64,000 nucleotides of DNA from Ilex aquifolium (GCA_951799425.1 OX637404.1:22440545-22504544); one strand, 5' to 3'. Numbered from the stretch's first letter, positions 23,674 to 37,170 are shown. Numbers and translations: made by a program. Notes: generated from the letters alone by a model not told the origin.

Positions 23674-25283
23674 TCAGAACAAGACAGCAGTTTCCCTCAA
23701 GGACATGTCCATTAGATCTTCTTGTCCTTGTGAAGCACCATCATCGAAGAGCCATTTCTCTAGTAAAGCCAAAGGCATTTGGCTGCTAGAATTTGGCTTT
23801 CTTTCATCATGGAAAAGGGTAGTTTGAGGTGTGAAAGTAGCAGTTTCATCCACAGACACGGATTTAGAAGCATCAGAATTGGCAGAATTGAAGCTAAACA
23901 GTGATTCTAAACTCCCCGGTGTCATCGCACTGAGTCCTTCACTAGGACTAGAACCTATTCCAACTGGGTTGATGAAGGAATTTTGAGTAGTTTGGCTTGT
24001 TTCGGAGCTTGTTAGAGACGATTTTGGGGAGTTTTTCATCCAGTTTTCGAGCAATCGACTTATATTTTCAGTGCTTGATGCATATGTGGTTGTTTGGATT
24101 GGTGTGATGTAAGGACAATGGGTATTAGATTTAGAGGGCTTTGATTCTGGAAAATTGCTTGATTTATCAAGTGATAAAGCCTCACTTAGAGCTTGTTTAG
24201 CCATGTGGATGTCTGTTTGAAGCCTTCTTTCCCACTGTCCCTTTGAATCTGAGTGCCCATCTTGATTGTGTTTATCATGTTCATGGCCTTGAAGCTTTTT
24301 GAGCTTCTTCTTCAAATGGGTATTCCAATAGTTCTTTATGTCGTTGTCTGTTCTCTGAGGAAGGTAGGAAGCTATGGCAGCCCATCTGCATCAAAGGTGA
24401 GATTCAGATTATTAATCACAGGATCAGAATGTATTTTGTATTATGGGTAAAATTAAGGTATCAAAGAGTTACTTTTCGACACAAGTTTTCCACCCCTCAA
24501 TCTAACAAGCTTACAACAGAATGAGTTTATTAACTTGATTTGGAATCCATGATCCATTCTTACATTTAAGACGGACCGATTGGTAACCAGATCTCAAATC
24601 AATTGTAACTAAGGTTCATTTAGTTGTATTTTTATACAATACTGAACTCGATACCAGATGTAGAAATATATAGTTAGAACTTAGATCCAACCCAGATCGG
24701 GGAACAATGGCGTTATACATGAGTTCATCTAAAGAGGAGGAATGTAGAGATTTTAGTACCTATTGCCTAGAAGTGCTTGGAGGTGGATTATCATCTTCTC
24801 CTCATGATCAGTGAAGTTGCCACGTCTGATGCCCGGCCTTAGATAATTAGTCCATCTAAGCCTGCAACTCTTGCTGCATCTAAGCAAACCTGATCAAAAA
24901 TCAACATGAGAGAGAAAGTTGTTAATACAAACCAAATCATACAAAAAGTAGATTTAACCATTTTAATTTGTCCATTGAAGAAGAAGATGCAAGAGCTGCA
25001 GAATATTAAATACACCACTTTAATGATCATAACTAACCCAAACCAACCCAAAAGCTAAAAGTAGAAAAAAAAAAGCCAAAATTAAAGAAAAGAACAATAG
25101 TGAAATGAAGAAATTAAAAATAAAGTTGATTATCAGTTTGAAGTTTTTACCAGTATTAGTAGGAACAGCTCTCCAATTCCCAGGTCCATGTTCTTGAATG
25201 TAAGATACCAAGGTGATGTCCTCTTCAGGAGTCCATGGCCCTTTCTTCACACCAATTTTATCACAGCAAGGTGGTCTACCCAT
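23674..25283 (-). CDS. R2R3-MYB factor, subgroup 1 (MYB30/60/94/96-like)
   Basis: Three exons: 25151-25283 (133 bp), 24760-24889 (130 bp) and 23674-24385 (712 bp). They join in phase at GT-AG borders to give 324 residues. R2 (about 11-61) has W17, W37 and W57; R3 (about 64-112) has F70, W89 and W108. The start [20 protein letters not shown], the motif [12 protein letters not shown] and the C-terminal LLEKWLFDD are shared with the MYB94/96/306 branch, whose members activate cuticular wax synthesis under drought and ABA; MYB60 of the same subgroup acts in guard cells. The bHLH-binding signature in R3 is not seen. A 130-bp second exon is canonical for R2R3 genes. The CT-rich leader and a TATA-like box lie upstream. 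The exact orthologue is uncertain and the gene looks intact. Confidence 0.95.
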
Positions 25284-25352
25284 ACTCCCTCCTTGACTCT
25301 TTCTCTCTTCAACCCTCTCAAATCAAGCAGTCTCTGTTTTCCAACAAAAGAG

Positions 25353-25353
<1 letters not shown>

Positions 25354-25396
<43 letters not shown>
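25354..25396. repeat. (CT)n microsatellite in the MYB 5' leader
   Basis: About twenty CT units with one TTT interruption (near 25384), 70-110 bp upstream of the MYB start. In the transcript it would read as a GA-rich leader. The frames translated as Ser/Leu repeats here are artefacts. Confidence 0.85.
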
Positions 25397-25468
25397 AGGA
25401 GCTCATGGTTTGTTCTCCTCCTTATAAGAAAAGCTGAGACATGAGTCTAATGCAAGTGGTACCCTTGT

Positions 25469-25486
25469 CTATATATAGATATATAG
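25469..25486 (-). promoter_or_regulatory. Probable TATA box of the MYB gene
   Basis: CTATATATCTATATATAG (minus strand) lies about 190 bp upstream of the MYB ATG and just beyond the CT-rich leader, a plausible core-promoter distance. Sequence only. Confidence 0.45.
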
Positions 25487-25489
25487 AGA

Positions 25490-26747
25490 AAAGAAAAGAC
25501 AGATGTGGTGTTTACGCTGACCCAAGCAGAAGTAAAAGGGGTATCCCCAAGAGTCAAAAGCGGCCAGCAACGAACATTTACTCATTTGCTTTCAAAAAGT
25601 CAGCGGTATGCTTCTTAATTCAGATGCTTTCCAGTTTCGACCTCTTCTCCGACTCACAAAACCGCGTGGCATTCAATGTGAAAGCTGTTCTTGCACTTAG
25701 AAAAAACCCTAATTCATATATGCCTCCCTCAAACACAATTTATAGCAAATTAAGATATCATTTAATTATACTTTTAAGTATTTTTTATCGTTCAATATAC
25801 TTTTAAAATATAATTTTTTTTTTTTTAAATGATTGAAGTTTTCATTCTCGTGATATTTGAATGATCATGATCTTCTATGAACAAAGCAAATTTTTTTATT
25901 CTGGTTTGGATCATAGTGAATAGGGTTTGGGAAATATTGGCACTTACCTATACAAAATTGAGGCTACATGAAAATGTTCTTTCATCTTTGAGAGCACGAC
26001 TCGAAAAACCTTAGACATGTCTAGATCTATATCGTTTATCTAACATTTAATATTAATGAAATTTTTTTATTCATTAAAAATAGAATAATATTATTTAAAT
26101 TTAATTTATTGACTTAATCACTTATTATCATCAATTTGATAATAAGTCTTATTATGAATTACATTCAGAGGAAGATTTTCGCAGCAACAAAAGAAAATAT
26201 TGCGAGGTATTTTGATATGATCAAAATTGATTGAGGTCTATTATTAATTTAATAAATAAAATGAGTAAATTTAATAAGTTTCAAATAACATTTTCAAAAA
26301 AAAATATTTGATCATCAAAAGTCGGGCCTGTATGATCATGGCCAATGAATAAGTGGGGTTATGGGAAGCGTAAGGGACTAGCTTACTTGTCATGTGTGTA
26401 CCATTATATACTAGTACTGAGAAAGTAGTCAGTGGGGACAATCTCTACCTTCTGACACCTCAGTTGTATATATCGCCATGAATGACTTGATCAACTAAGA
26501 ATTGTGTGTGTGTGTGAGAGAGAGAATGCTTCTCAAATATTTTGTTTTAGCTTCCGATGTGTTAGATTCAATGCCTGCAGAGTAAATGTACAATATGGGC
26601 ATGATCTCATTTGACTATTTTGCCTTTTTCTTTGAACAAAAGAATTTGCTAGAGTAATTAGTCAAACAAAAATTGTGCGAGAGATGTAAAGTGTGATAAT
26701 GCACAAATTAATATTGTACAAGATCAATAGTCAAGTATACGTAATGG
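25490..26747. other. MYB promoter region and spacer
   Basis: The first few hundred bases are the likely MYB upstream region. The rest is AT-rich with a short GT/GA run near 26505-26525. No gene is recognised. Confidence 0.35.
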
Positions 26748-27404
26748 TGTAATTTATGAGCAATAAATAAGATGATCAATGGTAAAAACAGTAAATAACG
26801 AATCAACACAAAGATATATAGTGGTTCAGTTCAGGTGACCTACTCCACTCTCGGGAACGGCAGCGGTGGCCGAATGTGTTTTATTGATAAATAAAAGTCA
26901 CAGGGAGAATATGTTCTGGGAGTATTACAATGCTTTGGGAGAGAGAAACTAGAGAGGTGTAGAGAGAACAAGAAGTATTGGTCTTCAAGTCTTGCCCTCT
27001 ATGTGGAGAGGGCTTACATTATATATGTAAGGTGAGGTGGTGAGGCGGTGACGTGATAGAGAGGACGCTACCACTTTGGTTAGTACAATTAAGGTAGGAT
27101 TAGATCTCCATGATGCATATCCCAATATTCTCTCCACGTGCTCCTATTCTTCGGGCTTCTTGGATCCTGAGCTGCATCGGACTGGGTCGGAGTGACGAAA
27201 TGAAGGAGAGGCAGGAGGACCCTGGGCGGCGCCACCTTGGGCGGCATCAGGGCTTGGGCGACCCCCTTGGGCTTTTGGGCGCTGGTGACTTAGTCCTTCT
27301 TGATTTGTTGGGTCTGAGTCGCTCTTTAGTTGACTTGGGCCTTTTTGATTTATTGGGTCTAGCCCAGTTAATTTTGGACTCATCAAAGTGAACGAGCCAT
27401 TACA
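26748..27404 (-). repeat. Possible solo LTR
   Basis: The segment is bounded by TGTAAT (minus-strand start near 27404) and ATTACA (near 26748), so it has TG...CA ends. An R/U5-like region (TATATCTTTGTGTTGATTCG on the minus strand) lies near 26800. It contains a patch (27120-27330) much richer in G+C than its surroundings. No 5-bp TSD is visible, so this is tentative. The open frames at 27110-27500 are not recognised proteins. Confidence 0.4.
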
Positions 27405-29960
27405 GCAAAAGAAATATCGAAAGTGCCAAGATCTTTGAAGAAGAGAAGAACAATTATAATTGTAAAAATAATTAATTACCATTATCATCTTGCATTGCAT
27501 ACTTTTTTATACATATTATATGGGTTTGACTTCGGTATTCAGAGAGCTACGATTTATTTTATTTTATTGGGGTATTTGGAATTTATCGCAAAAATCTCAA
27601 AATGTTGTAAGTAACCCCAAAATATTTTACAAAATCTCCTAAAATATTTACATATGACGGTAAAGTGTCGATTTTTTTTGGGCACAATAACATTCTCCAA
27701 ATTATATAATATACATAAAATCAAAAGTTAGAATCCCTTGTTGAACCCATCGAATCCACTATGAACACTTTAATGTTTAGGGTTGATAATTGGGAAAGAG
27801 TGAAAGACCCCTCTCCTTTTGTAGTAGATATCATTTCCACGTACGACTTCGTTTTTAGGTTAAAAAGATGTGTTTGCATGTCTTGTAGAAGACAAACTAA
27901 AACTAGTAAAAAAAGTCAGCAATTATCTTTTTTGTCGTTATAGTTGATGTGTACTGTGGTGAGCTAACGGTGGAGTGAGGTCCAGAACGTGTCCATTGTC
28001 ATCCATATTTATGAGAGAGAGAGAGAAGATGATGATGATGACGACGATGATGATGAGAGTAGATACCAAATATTTAAGAGTTCTCCTCAACGTTAATACC
28101 TCATCATTCTCCTTTTAATCCCTTTGGGAACAATGAAAACTTCATCTCGTCTTCCCACTCGAATAAGTTTTAAGTCATCCACATTCCAGGTTTAAGCAAC
28201 TAGCTATCCATAAAATAAGGAAGAAATTATATATGTTCTAACTCATACAAAAATAAGTAGCTGCATTTCATTGGGAGCAATCACTACCCAAAAAAAAAAA
28301 AAAAAATTGTATCGAGAGTTGAAGTATAAATATTTAAGTTACACTCTCTTCAACAGCTTAAATTTTTTGAGTAGATAGTTGTTTAACATGTACGTAAGAA
28401 AATACTTAAATTACACTCTCTCTCTCTAACAATTTAAACTTTTGAAATAAATGGTTGTTTAACACCTAAGAAAGTTTTAACTAGGAAATATAATGTTATC
28501 GGGATCAAATTTGAGAACATAATGCATTTTGGTCATTAGATTTAGCAATGGAATTCGTAACATTCATCAAAGTCCACTATATATCTAATGACGACTACCA
28601 TATTTTAGGTACAAGCATCACTACTTTTTCCATTGTTCCTTAAAAGTTGCAAAACAAAACAGAGGGAAAATTACATTTAAGAAGACAGTTAGATTTGCCA
28701 TCAACATCTTTATTTTGTTGCTTTGTTACTAGTATGGATGATTAATTTTTATGCGCAAGTCAAATCAACAAAGTCTTATTCTAATATTATTAGGTTCAGT
28801 TATATGAATCTTATTTTGCCACAGTATTCTATCGAGAATCATATTTTCTATTACACTATAAGTTATATCATCTCTTTTATACTATTTTATTTAAAATTAA
28901 TTTTAAACTTCCTATACCTTTTTTATTACCCTTATTAACTACTTGGCCACTCTTTCTCAATGCTGCAGTAGTAGGGTTTTTAAAAAAATATCAAAATCAC
29001 CTAAGAATTTAATTTATTCTATAGATTTTTGAATACTTAATCTATTATTTATTTAGAAATATCTTTTTTATTTTGTTAAATAGATTGATTAGATTGCTTA
29101 TAATATTATTACATACGAAAAAAATAAAATATAACATATATTTTACCGTAAAATTTAACTACAAGTGTATAATAATTTGACATATATAGGACTTCACTTC
29201 TTCATATAGATATAAAAAATTGTATGTAACTATATTACTAATAAATGAGTTCAAAAAAATTAGAAGTCCTTATAGAAGAGTCTAAAATAAGTTGAAAGTC
29301 AAATAGGAGTAATAAACAAAAATTAGATAAAAGTATATAAGTTGGTATAATTGACTATATCATAATAATTAAGATAAAATAAGAAATCAAAAGTTTTTCG
29401 TATATGTTGACATTTATAAATAGTATAGATATAGATATAGATATTCTCATTCATAATTTTATGATACTCAACCAATACATACATGGTGTACATATAGGTT
29501 AAAAAAATATAGTCAAAAGCACGTGAGTTTCATCCTTATGGAGTTTGCAGAATTATCTTATATGCAGAGAGACTATTTTTTCAAGTAGCAAATCAATAAT
29601 GTCCAAATTACAATAAAATATTCTTACCATCACATCAAGACTATTCTCAACTAGTGCAAATATATATCTGTTATGTATAGTAGAAGATGAGTTTTGGTGT
29701 AACAATGAAGTTGATTAATTATAATCTAGATGGTAAGGTTCAAGTAACAAAAACAGTTTCTGCATATGCGAATACAATAGTGCACACATATGACCCTCTA
29801 GAGTGGAGACCTTATGATAGCGAGAACCTCATGTACATGACCAATTTTTTCAATGTGTAGTAGTTGAAAACTCTCGCAGGAGATTGTGGCACAACAAAAT
29901 CTTCCAAAACCATATATGAGGTGTTCATTTTTGTCCTACATATATTGATGTCTATAGATC
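27405..29960. other. Gene-poor AT-rich spacer
   Basis: No coding or RNA gene is recognised. A GATGAT/GACGAC run sits at 28027-28055. A degenerate ~83-bp direct repeat ending in GTTGTTTAACA lies at 28323-28470. Confidence 0.4.
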
Positions 29961-30521
29961 AGGGAAAAATGGGTATTCGTTCACACCCGTCTCGTTTGAA
30001 CCGGAAATGGACCATACGTATTAGAATGTGAATATATGCAGAAATACTCGTATCAACCCGTGCGGAGATGAATTGAAACTCATCCCCACCCTGCTCTGCC
30101 CACTAAACTCGTGATATATATATATATATAATATCACAAACCCCAGCCACTTTCTCAGCCCACCATCGCCACACACACACTCTCAACTAGCAACACCGCC
30201 ACATCCCCGCACCGCCTCTCTCTTTCTCAGCCCACCACCGACTTAGATCTGATTTATTTTTCTCTCTCACACACAGAGCACACATTTGTTATACATATTA
30301 TTTTTGTGAGTTTTTGTGTTTGATCATTTTGTTATATAATGGATTTTCATCTTTGTTGCAGATCTATTTGTGCGGTTTTATAGTTTTTTTTTTTAATTTT
30401 TTTCTTAAAATCGTAAAAAATAATTATTATGGGCAGCGGGGACAGGAATCAAAATTTATCCGCGAGACAGGGACGGGGATTAAAATTTCTCCCGGCGACT
30501 GGGTCCAGTGCCATCCCTATT
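29961..30521. mobile_element. Possible hAT MITE (TAGGGATGGCA type)
   Basis: The complement of the right end begins TAGGGATGGCACTGGACCCA and runs into GGGG/CCCCGTCCC repeats, typical of a common plant hAT MITE family. The proposed left end (CAGGGAAAAATGGGTATTCG) is more diverged and no clear TSD is visible, so the left limit is a guess. Confidence 0.35.
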
Positions 30522-31392
30522 AATATATACAATGCTACTCTCTCTCTTCACCCCCATCAATTCATGATTATGGATCTTGCCCATGTAGTTCTAAGTGTGA
30601 ACAAGCTAGCCACAAGACGAAGACAGAAGCGTGAAGACTTGGAATTGGACTCTAACAAACAACACTTTTTTGACAATTTCTCACTAATTGTAGCATGATT
30701 TATTGGCCGGACACTGGATGTGGACTCACCATACTGTGACATATCATTAACCTTCGCGTCACATATTGTGGAATATTTCACACAGTAATAAATAGGGTTG
30801 AGTTTGGATTTATGTTTGAAATTAAATAAGAGTGGTCCTAATAAAATGCCAAAAACTAGCACAAACTTGTTTCTAGTGCACAAAAGCAAGCAAAGTTGCT
30901 TTCGTATACAGTGAATCCAATAAAAAAAAAGTCATTATCCAGTTTGAATTTTATCGATAAAAAATGATTAATCAAATAGGTCCACTTTTTGCGATGGACA
31001 TTAATTTTTCGGCTTCGAGTGAATTCTATTTAATTTAGGCATTGAATTTTTTTATCGATAATGATGTATCCATTGCTGAAAGTCATACATCTTACTGCGA
31101 CAATGGTGGTCATTTGTTATGCCGATATTTTTTTAGCGAGGATTAGGTGGTTGTCGATAGTCTCATCTTCTGTGAAAATTTCAATTTTTTTTGCTAAAAT
31201 TTTCTGAAACGATGTGCAAAAATACTTTTGGGGGCGAAGTAGGTCGTCGTGAAAAACTACCCATCCCTTTCATCTAGTACATACTCGGATGCTTAACAAA
31301 TTTTTTTTTATAAAACCAATTATTTTGTAAGTCATATGATGAATATATGTATATGATTGTATTTGTGGAAATTCTTTTCCGTTGGGAATATT
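30522..31392. other. Non-coding spacer before the LINE
   Basis: Frames at 30557-30889 (minus) and 30429-30698 (plus) are not recognised. No repeat structure is seen. Confidence 0.35.
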
Positions 31393-31406
31393 ATGTATGC
31401 TAATTA

Positions 31407-34400
31407 TGTATCCTTAGTTGGAACTGCCGGGGACTTGGGTATCCTCGGACAGTTCAAGATTTACGCGATTTCGTAAAGAAAGAACGGCTCGATTTTGTCT
31501 TCCTTTCGGAGACGAAATGTAATGTTATGAGAGTTGATTTTTTGAAAATGATGTTTGGTTTGTATGGAGTGGCTGTTGAGTCGCAAGGAAATTCAGGTGG
31601 TTTAGTGTTGTTGTGGCAGAAAGATATGGATGTGGTTTTGCAGAGCTATTCCCGTGGGCACATCGACGTCATGATCAATGAAAGGGGTGAATAGGGGTCG
31701 TGGAGGTTTTCGGAAATTTATGGGGAACCGGAGACATCGAAGCATAGTGATACTTGGGCATTGTTGGCCCATTTGAGAAATCGAAATGAACTGTCGTGGG
31801 TGTGTGCTGGGGACTTTAATGAAATAGTTTCACAAAATGAAATGAAGGGGAGAGGAAGAAGGGCAGAATGGCAAATGCGAGATTTCCGTCAAGCCTTGGA
31901 TAGCTGTGCAATGGTGGATTTGGGATACACGGGCTTCCCCTTTACTTGGTGTAACAATAGGAAGGAGCCTAATACTGTGTGGGAAAGACTGGATATAGTG
32001 TGTGCGAACCTGGCATGGATGACGAGATTTCCTAATTCAAGAGTTTCTCATAAATTTTCGAAGGAGTCAGATCATTACAAAATATTATTGGATAGTAATA
32101 TGGGGTTGTCAAATTATGGGAGGTGTCCTAGGAAAAGACTGTTCTGTTTTGAAGCAGCCTGGGTGAAGAAAGAGGGATGTGAGGAGACTATTGAGGAGGC
32201 TTGAAATTGTGGTGAACATCTTTCAGGGGCTCAGGGGTTCACAAGGAAAATACAAGTCTGTAGAGTGGAGTTACTTAAGTGGAAACAGATGTATATTGGG
32301 CACATTCCAGCTAAGATATAAGACCTGAAAGGTAAACTGGCAAGTTTAAAGGAAAGTGGTATAACAGAGAGTTCAAGGCAACAAGCTCAAGAGGTGGTTA
32401 AGGAGTTGAATTCTTTGTTGGATATGGAGGAGATTTATTGGCGTCAACGATCGAAGATCCATTAGTTGAAGGAAGGGGATAAGAATACAGCTTTCTTCCA
32501 TGCCAGGGCATCCCAACGGCAAAGAAGGAACACAATTATCAAACTCAGAAATAGTGAAAGGGGTTGGTGCGAGAATTCAGAGGATATGGAACAAGCTGCG
32601 GTAGGGTATTTTAAGAAACTGTTTACTTACAGTAGACCACAAACCCAAGCGCTAGAGGCCATTCTAAGCAAGGTGGATCGCAAGGTGTCAGACGGAATGA
32701 ATTCAAGGCTCTTGCAAACTTTCCGTATTGATGAGGTAACTACAGCATTAGCTCAGATGTTTCCTATCAAATCACCCGGACCTGATGGTATGCCCCCACT
32801 TTTTTTCCAAAAGTACTGGCATATTGTCGGGGTGGATGTTGTTAATTGTATCTTGAATTTTCTCAATGGTGGTCAGTTTCCAGGAAGTTTCAATCATACT
32901 AATATTGTCGTTATCCCTAAATGTGAAAATGTAGAGTCTTTACATGAGTTTCGTCCAATTAGTTTGTGTAATGTTATTTATAAAATTATTTCAAAAGTTT
33001 TAGCTAATTGTTTAAAGCATATTCTTCCATCGGTCATTTCTGATTTTCAAAGTGCTTTCCTTCCTGGGCGGTTAATCGCCGACAATGTTTTGGTTGTATT
33101 TGAAATTAATCATTGCCTGAAGTGCAAAAGCTAGGGTAAAATGGGACATGTGTCTCTAAAGCTGGATATGAGTAAAGCTTATGACAGGGTGGAATGGGTG
33201 TTTTTAAAAGAAATGATGCTCACTTTGGGCTTTGATCCTAGATGGGTTACTTTGGTAATGCAATGCATCACAACCGTCTCCTATTCCATCATGTTGAATA
33301 ATGATCAAAGGGGCTATTTTCATCCTGAGAGGGGTCTTCGCCAAGGAGATCCCTTGTCACCTTATTTGTTTCTTATTTGTGCAGAAGGTCTAACAACACT
33401 TCTTCGCAATGCAGAGATGAATGGTCTGATCACAGGGGTCTCGGTGGGGAGGGGAGGTCCACGTATTTCCCACCTTCTGTTTGCCGATGACAGTCTATTA
33501 TTCTTTAATGCATCACTAGATGAGGTTGTAGCTATGAAGTCAATTCTTGGAATTTACGAAGTTGCTGCAAGGCAAAAAATCAACTTGGAGAAGTCTGTAG
33601 TGGTCTTTAGCAGCAATACTTTGGAGGCGCAAGCAAGTCAAGTCCAGCAAACCTTGGGGATAGATCGTGTTCTCCAACATGATAAGTATTTGGGACTTCC
33701 TACTGTGGTGGGTAAATCCAAAAAAGAGGTCTTTAGTAATTTAAAGGAAAGGGTGTGGAAAAAAATGCAAGGATGGAGTGAGCAACTTTTATCTAGAGCG
33801 GGTTATGAGGTATTAATTAAGGTTGTGGTGCAATCTATTCCCACATATGCCATGGGCTGTTTCAAAATTCCGGATAACTTTTGTGAGGATTTAGAAGCAT
33901 TATCGGCTAGGTTTTGGTGGGGACAAAGACATGGGGAGAGGAAAATTCATTGGGTTAGTTGGAGTAGAATGAGTACAAGGAAGGAGAGAGGTGGAATGGG
34001 CTTCAGAGATCTCAAGGCCTTCAATTTGGCGCTGCTCATGGAGATTGAATATTGAGACTAATTCACTTATTCACCAAGTGCTTAAGGCAAGGTATTTCCC
34101 TTTGTCATCTTTTATGGAGGCAAAGCTTGGCTATAGACCATCTTACTTGGAGAAGTATTTTATGTGCAAGAAAAGTGGTCATAGCAGGTTCGAGATGGAG
34201 AATAGGTGACAGATCCAGGGTCAATATCTGGTCGGATAGGTGGATACCCACCCCTGTAAGCTTCAAACCAGTTTCTCCTAAAAGGATTCTACCCGCTATA
34301 GCAAAGGTAGGAGATCTTATTGATGAGCAAACACGGAGTTGGAATGGGCAGTTGGTGGATGAAATTTTTTTGCCTCATGAGGCGTTGGTGATTAAAAGTA

Positions 34401-35546
34401 TACCACTGAGCAGAAATTCTATGGAGGACCGATTGATTTGGCATTATAACTCAAATGGGAGGTTCTCGGTACGTAGTGCATACCACATCATCATGGACTA
34501 AAAGCTAGTGCAAGCAGCCCCAAGTAGTTCATCTCCTTCTTCCAGTGCTGGATATCCTGATTGGAAGTTTATTTGGAATCATAAAATACCAAATAAAATT
34601 AAGATCTTTGCCTGGCGGGTGTGTTCCAATGCGCTACCAACGGCAGAGAATCTACGGCGTAGGAAAGTCTCAGTACATGGGAATTATGGGGTGTGTCAAG
34701 AGGTGGAGGAGTCATTAATTCACTATTTAAGGGAATGTTCTTGGGCAAAAGATGTGTGGCGCCTCAGCACGTTGAAATCAGTTGCCCATATTTCAACTTC
34801 TAAGTCTGGGCAGTGGTTGCGTGATGCCCAGCAGATCCTTTCACCCGATAAATTCTCAATGTTCCTTATTTTCTGCTGGTTCGTATGGAGAAATAGGAAC
34901 ACTTGTATCTTTGAAAACATGGTTCAAGATCTGGCTAAAGTGAAAATGAAGGCAATGGAATACCACAAGCAGTACATGGAGGTAGTAACTCAGATCAGTT
35001 TTGATCCAATGCCAAACCCCAATATTGGGCGGTGTCTTCTGAGAGCAGGTACATGCAAGGTGAATTTCGATGCAGTTGTATTTAGAGACTTAAATGTCTT
35101 AGGAGTGGGAGTAGTAATAAGAGATGACAGAGGTTACTTTGTAGGAGCTTTGTCTAAAAGGATGGAAATAAGATGTGATGTCCGTCAAGCAGAAACTATA
35201 GCAGCGAGATTAGCAATACAATTCGCAAAGCAGCTAGAGTTGCCAGAAGTTATTTTGGAAGGGGACTCTTCAGAAGTCATACATTCTATTGGGGGTCGTG
35301 TTGTGGATCTTGATCCCTTTGGTGCCATTTTGCAGGATATTAATAGTATAGCGAGTACCTTTCGTTATTTTGAAGTGTCCGAGGTTCGTCGCAATGGAAA
35401 TAAAGTAGCTCATGAATTAGTTCGCTTTGTTTTACCATTAAATAATAGTGTTGTATGATTGGAGCAGGCACTAGACTTTGTTATACCTCTCCTTTTTTCT
35501 GATATTCCTCAATAATATAATATTATCGTTGAAACTCAAAAAAAAA
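31407..35546 (+). mobile_element. 5'-truncated plant L1 LINE, 14-bp TSD
   Basis: A 4.1-kb non-LTR retrotransposon flanked by perfect direct repeats ATGTATGCTAATTA at 31393-31406 and 35547-35560. It ends with a short poly-A tail (35538-35546). It starts within a few codons of the endonuclease domain, so the 5' UTR and ORF1 are missing, the usual result of aborted target-primed reverse transcription. The internal pol is pseudogenic (separate entry). The perfect TSD suggests insertion more recent than the many lesions alone would imply, or inheritance of lesions from a defective source copy. Confidence 0.95.
31419..35458 (+). pseudogene. LINE pol: EN, RT, zinc knuckle, RNase H
   Basis: The domains read in order. 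Endonuclease (31419-32100): WNCRGLG, SETKCN, WVCAGDFNEI, LGYTGFPFTW and SDHY. Reverse transcriptase (32760-33700): KSPGPDG, FRPISLCNV, AFLPGRLI, LDMSKAYDRVEW, RQGDPLSPYLF and the catalytic LLFADD. A zf-RVT region (34550-34760) with WAKDVW follows, then an RNase H domain (35040-35430) with FDAVV, AETIAA, EGDSSEVI and NKVAHELVR. RNase H of this sort is known in a lineage of plant L1 elements. Lesions are TAG at 31692, TGA at 32202, TAA near 32319, TAG at 32463 and 33132, a frameshift near 34050, another near 34150-34190, and TAA at 34499. It cannot make a full enzyme. Confidence 0.95.
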
Positions 35547-35560
35547 ATGTATGCTAATTA

Positions 35561-36370
35561 CGGGGTTAATTATTATACTGAAAAGTAATTTTATAATTGT
35601 TTAGACCTAAAATGTAAAATTATAAGAATGTTCGATGCATTAACACCTGGAAAAATGCGGGAAATGGTCAAGCATAGCTTTATTTGAAAGAGAAATAACT
35701 GTTTGAGAGTTACAAGTCAGATAACTGTCAATGGAGGTGAAACTATCAAAGATAATGGCTATAAAAAACAGAAAATGAGGAAGTTGAAGGACACATTCAA
35801 ACCCCCACAAGACCCACGATCATGGCATTTTTAGGGGTAGTGTTAAGTTAGTTTTAGGAATTAGTTACTGCTGTAATCAAGACTCTTAATTCAGTGTTTT
35901 TGTAACTGAAAACCCTTCAATTGAATTAATAAATGGATTCTCTTTTATTAGTTGGCGATTCTGTGTGTTTACTGTTTTAAATTTTATCTAGGAAGTCCTG
36001 AAACAAGGCAATTAAACTCATCACTAACAATCGCCTGAAAACTGTCTGTCGATTAAGTTTACTCAGTCGATAACAACAGATTTTGGAGCAACAGTAGTAT
36101 TATATTTTTAATTTTAATTGAACAAAAACACAACACGTCAAAATTTTATTTATTTAATATTTTTTTATTATTTTATCACTTTTATAATCAATGGTTGCAA
36201 CTTACAAGTCATTCAAATTAAAATTTATAACCATAAATAAACCAATAGATAATTACATTACCAAAAGCAAATTAAATTTAGCTGATGTTATGAACCAATA
36301 GATAATTTTTATTTTTATTTTTATCAGCTATTATTATAGGAAGAGAGACAACGAAATTTGAAGTCATTAG
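35561..36370. other. Spacer, faint LTR-like sequence
   Basis: The stretch 35830-35960, with a GTTTTTGTAACTGAAAACCC-like phrase and an AATAAA-like signal, resembles the R region of a retroelement LTR. No ends can be defined. No gene is seen. Confidence 0.25.
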
Positions 36371-37170
36371 ACCATTAGACCAACCACATCTCTCAATAAA
36401 CAAATACTTGAAGACTTTGAGGACTAGGATTGAATCCCACCTTCTTGTGAGTTGAGAAGGGTGAACTCACTTCCTTAACTGGTGAAGTAGCTTGTTCAAA
36501 GTGTTTTTCTCTCTGTATGTAACATCTAAACACTATACACATGAATTAAATCTCAGTCACAAAAATTAACCAGCAGCTGCTAAGGGCAGTCAAGTGCACG
36601 CAGTTTTCGTCACTATAAGGTCTTGGGATGATCAGATGTACGTAATTTTATCTTCTTAAACGAAAAGACTTTCTACAACCCGAATTCTTGATTCTGAGAT
36701 TACAATAAATTTGCTAAAACACTCTTGCTAGCTTAATTTCTAGGCGGATCACCATCAGTACTATTACCTCTCACCAAAAAGAAAAAAAAAGGGCGGGAGG
36801 GGGACAATGCATACACCAAACCCACGAAGAAATGTTGATTTCTTTTCCCTCATGAAAGCAACATAACCTCCTTTTTCCATAATTTTCGGATTTCCACTCA
36901 GACTAAACAACATGAATTTTCACCGAAAATACATTTCTGCATCATTCTCTTATTAATACGATGAACCAATAGTACGCGAAGACACGATTTTTGTTAGAGA
37001 ATATGATATCTAAAATAAATTAATAAATAGTCAAATATAAGAAATTCTGATTAGTGGAACGTTTAAAAGAGTTACCCATTCATAATTTTGAACATACAAT
37101 TCAATACACTCGAGGAGTTAGATATTTGTAAGATTGTCTAACATGTAAAAAATAATATATAATGAGTAAA

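Noticed and set aside
25020-25150. Extension of MYB exon 1 into an 87-residue frame
   Set aside because: A GT donor at 25150-25149 and in-phase exons 2 and 3 fit the canonical R2R3-MYB structure. The extension is intron.
25188-25444. Leu/Ser-repeat frames on the plus strand
   Set aside because: Antisense shadow of MYB exon 1 and its (CT)n leader.
27110-27500. GC-rich frames of 93 and 118 residues
   Set aside because: No recognisable protein; overlap each other on opposite strands within an LTR-like segment.
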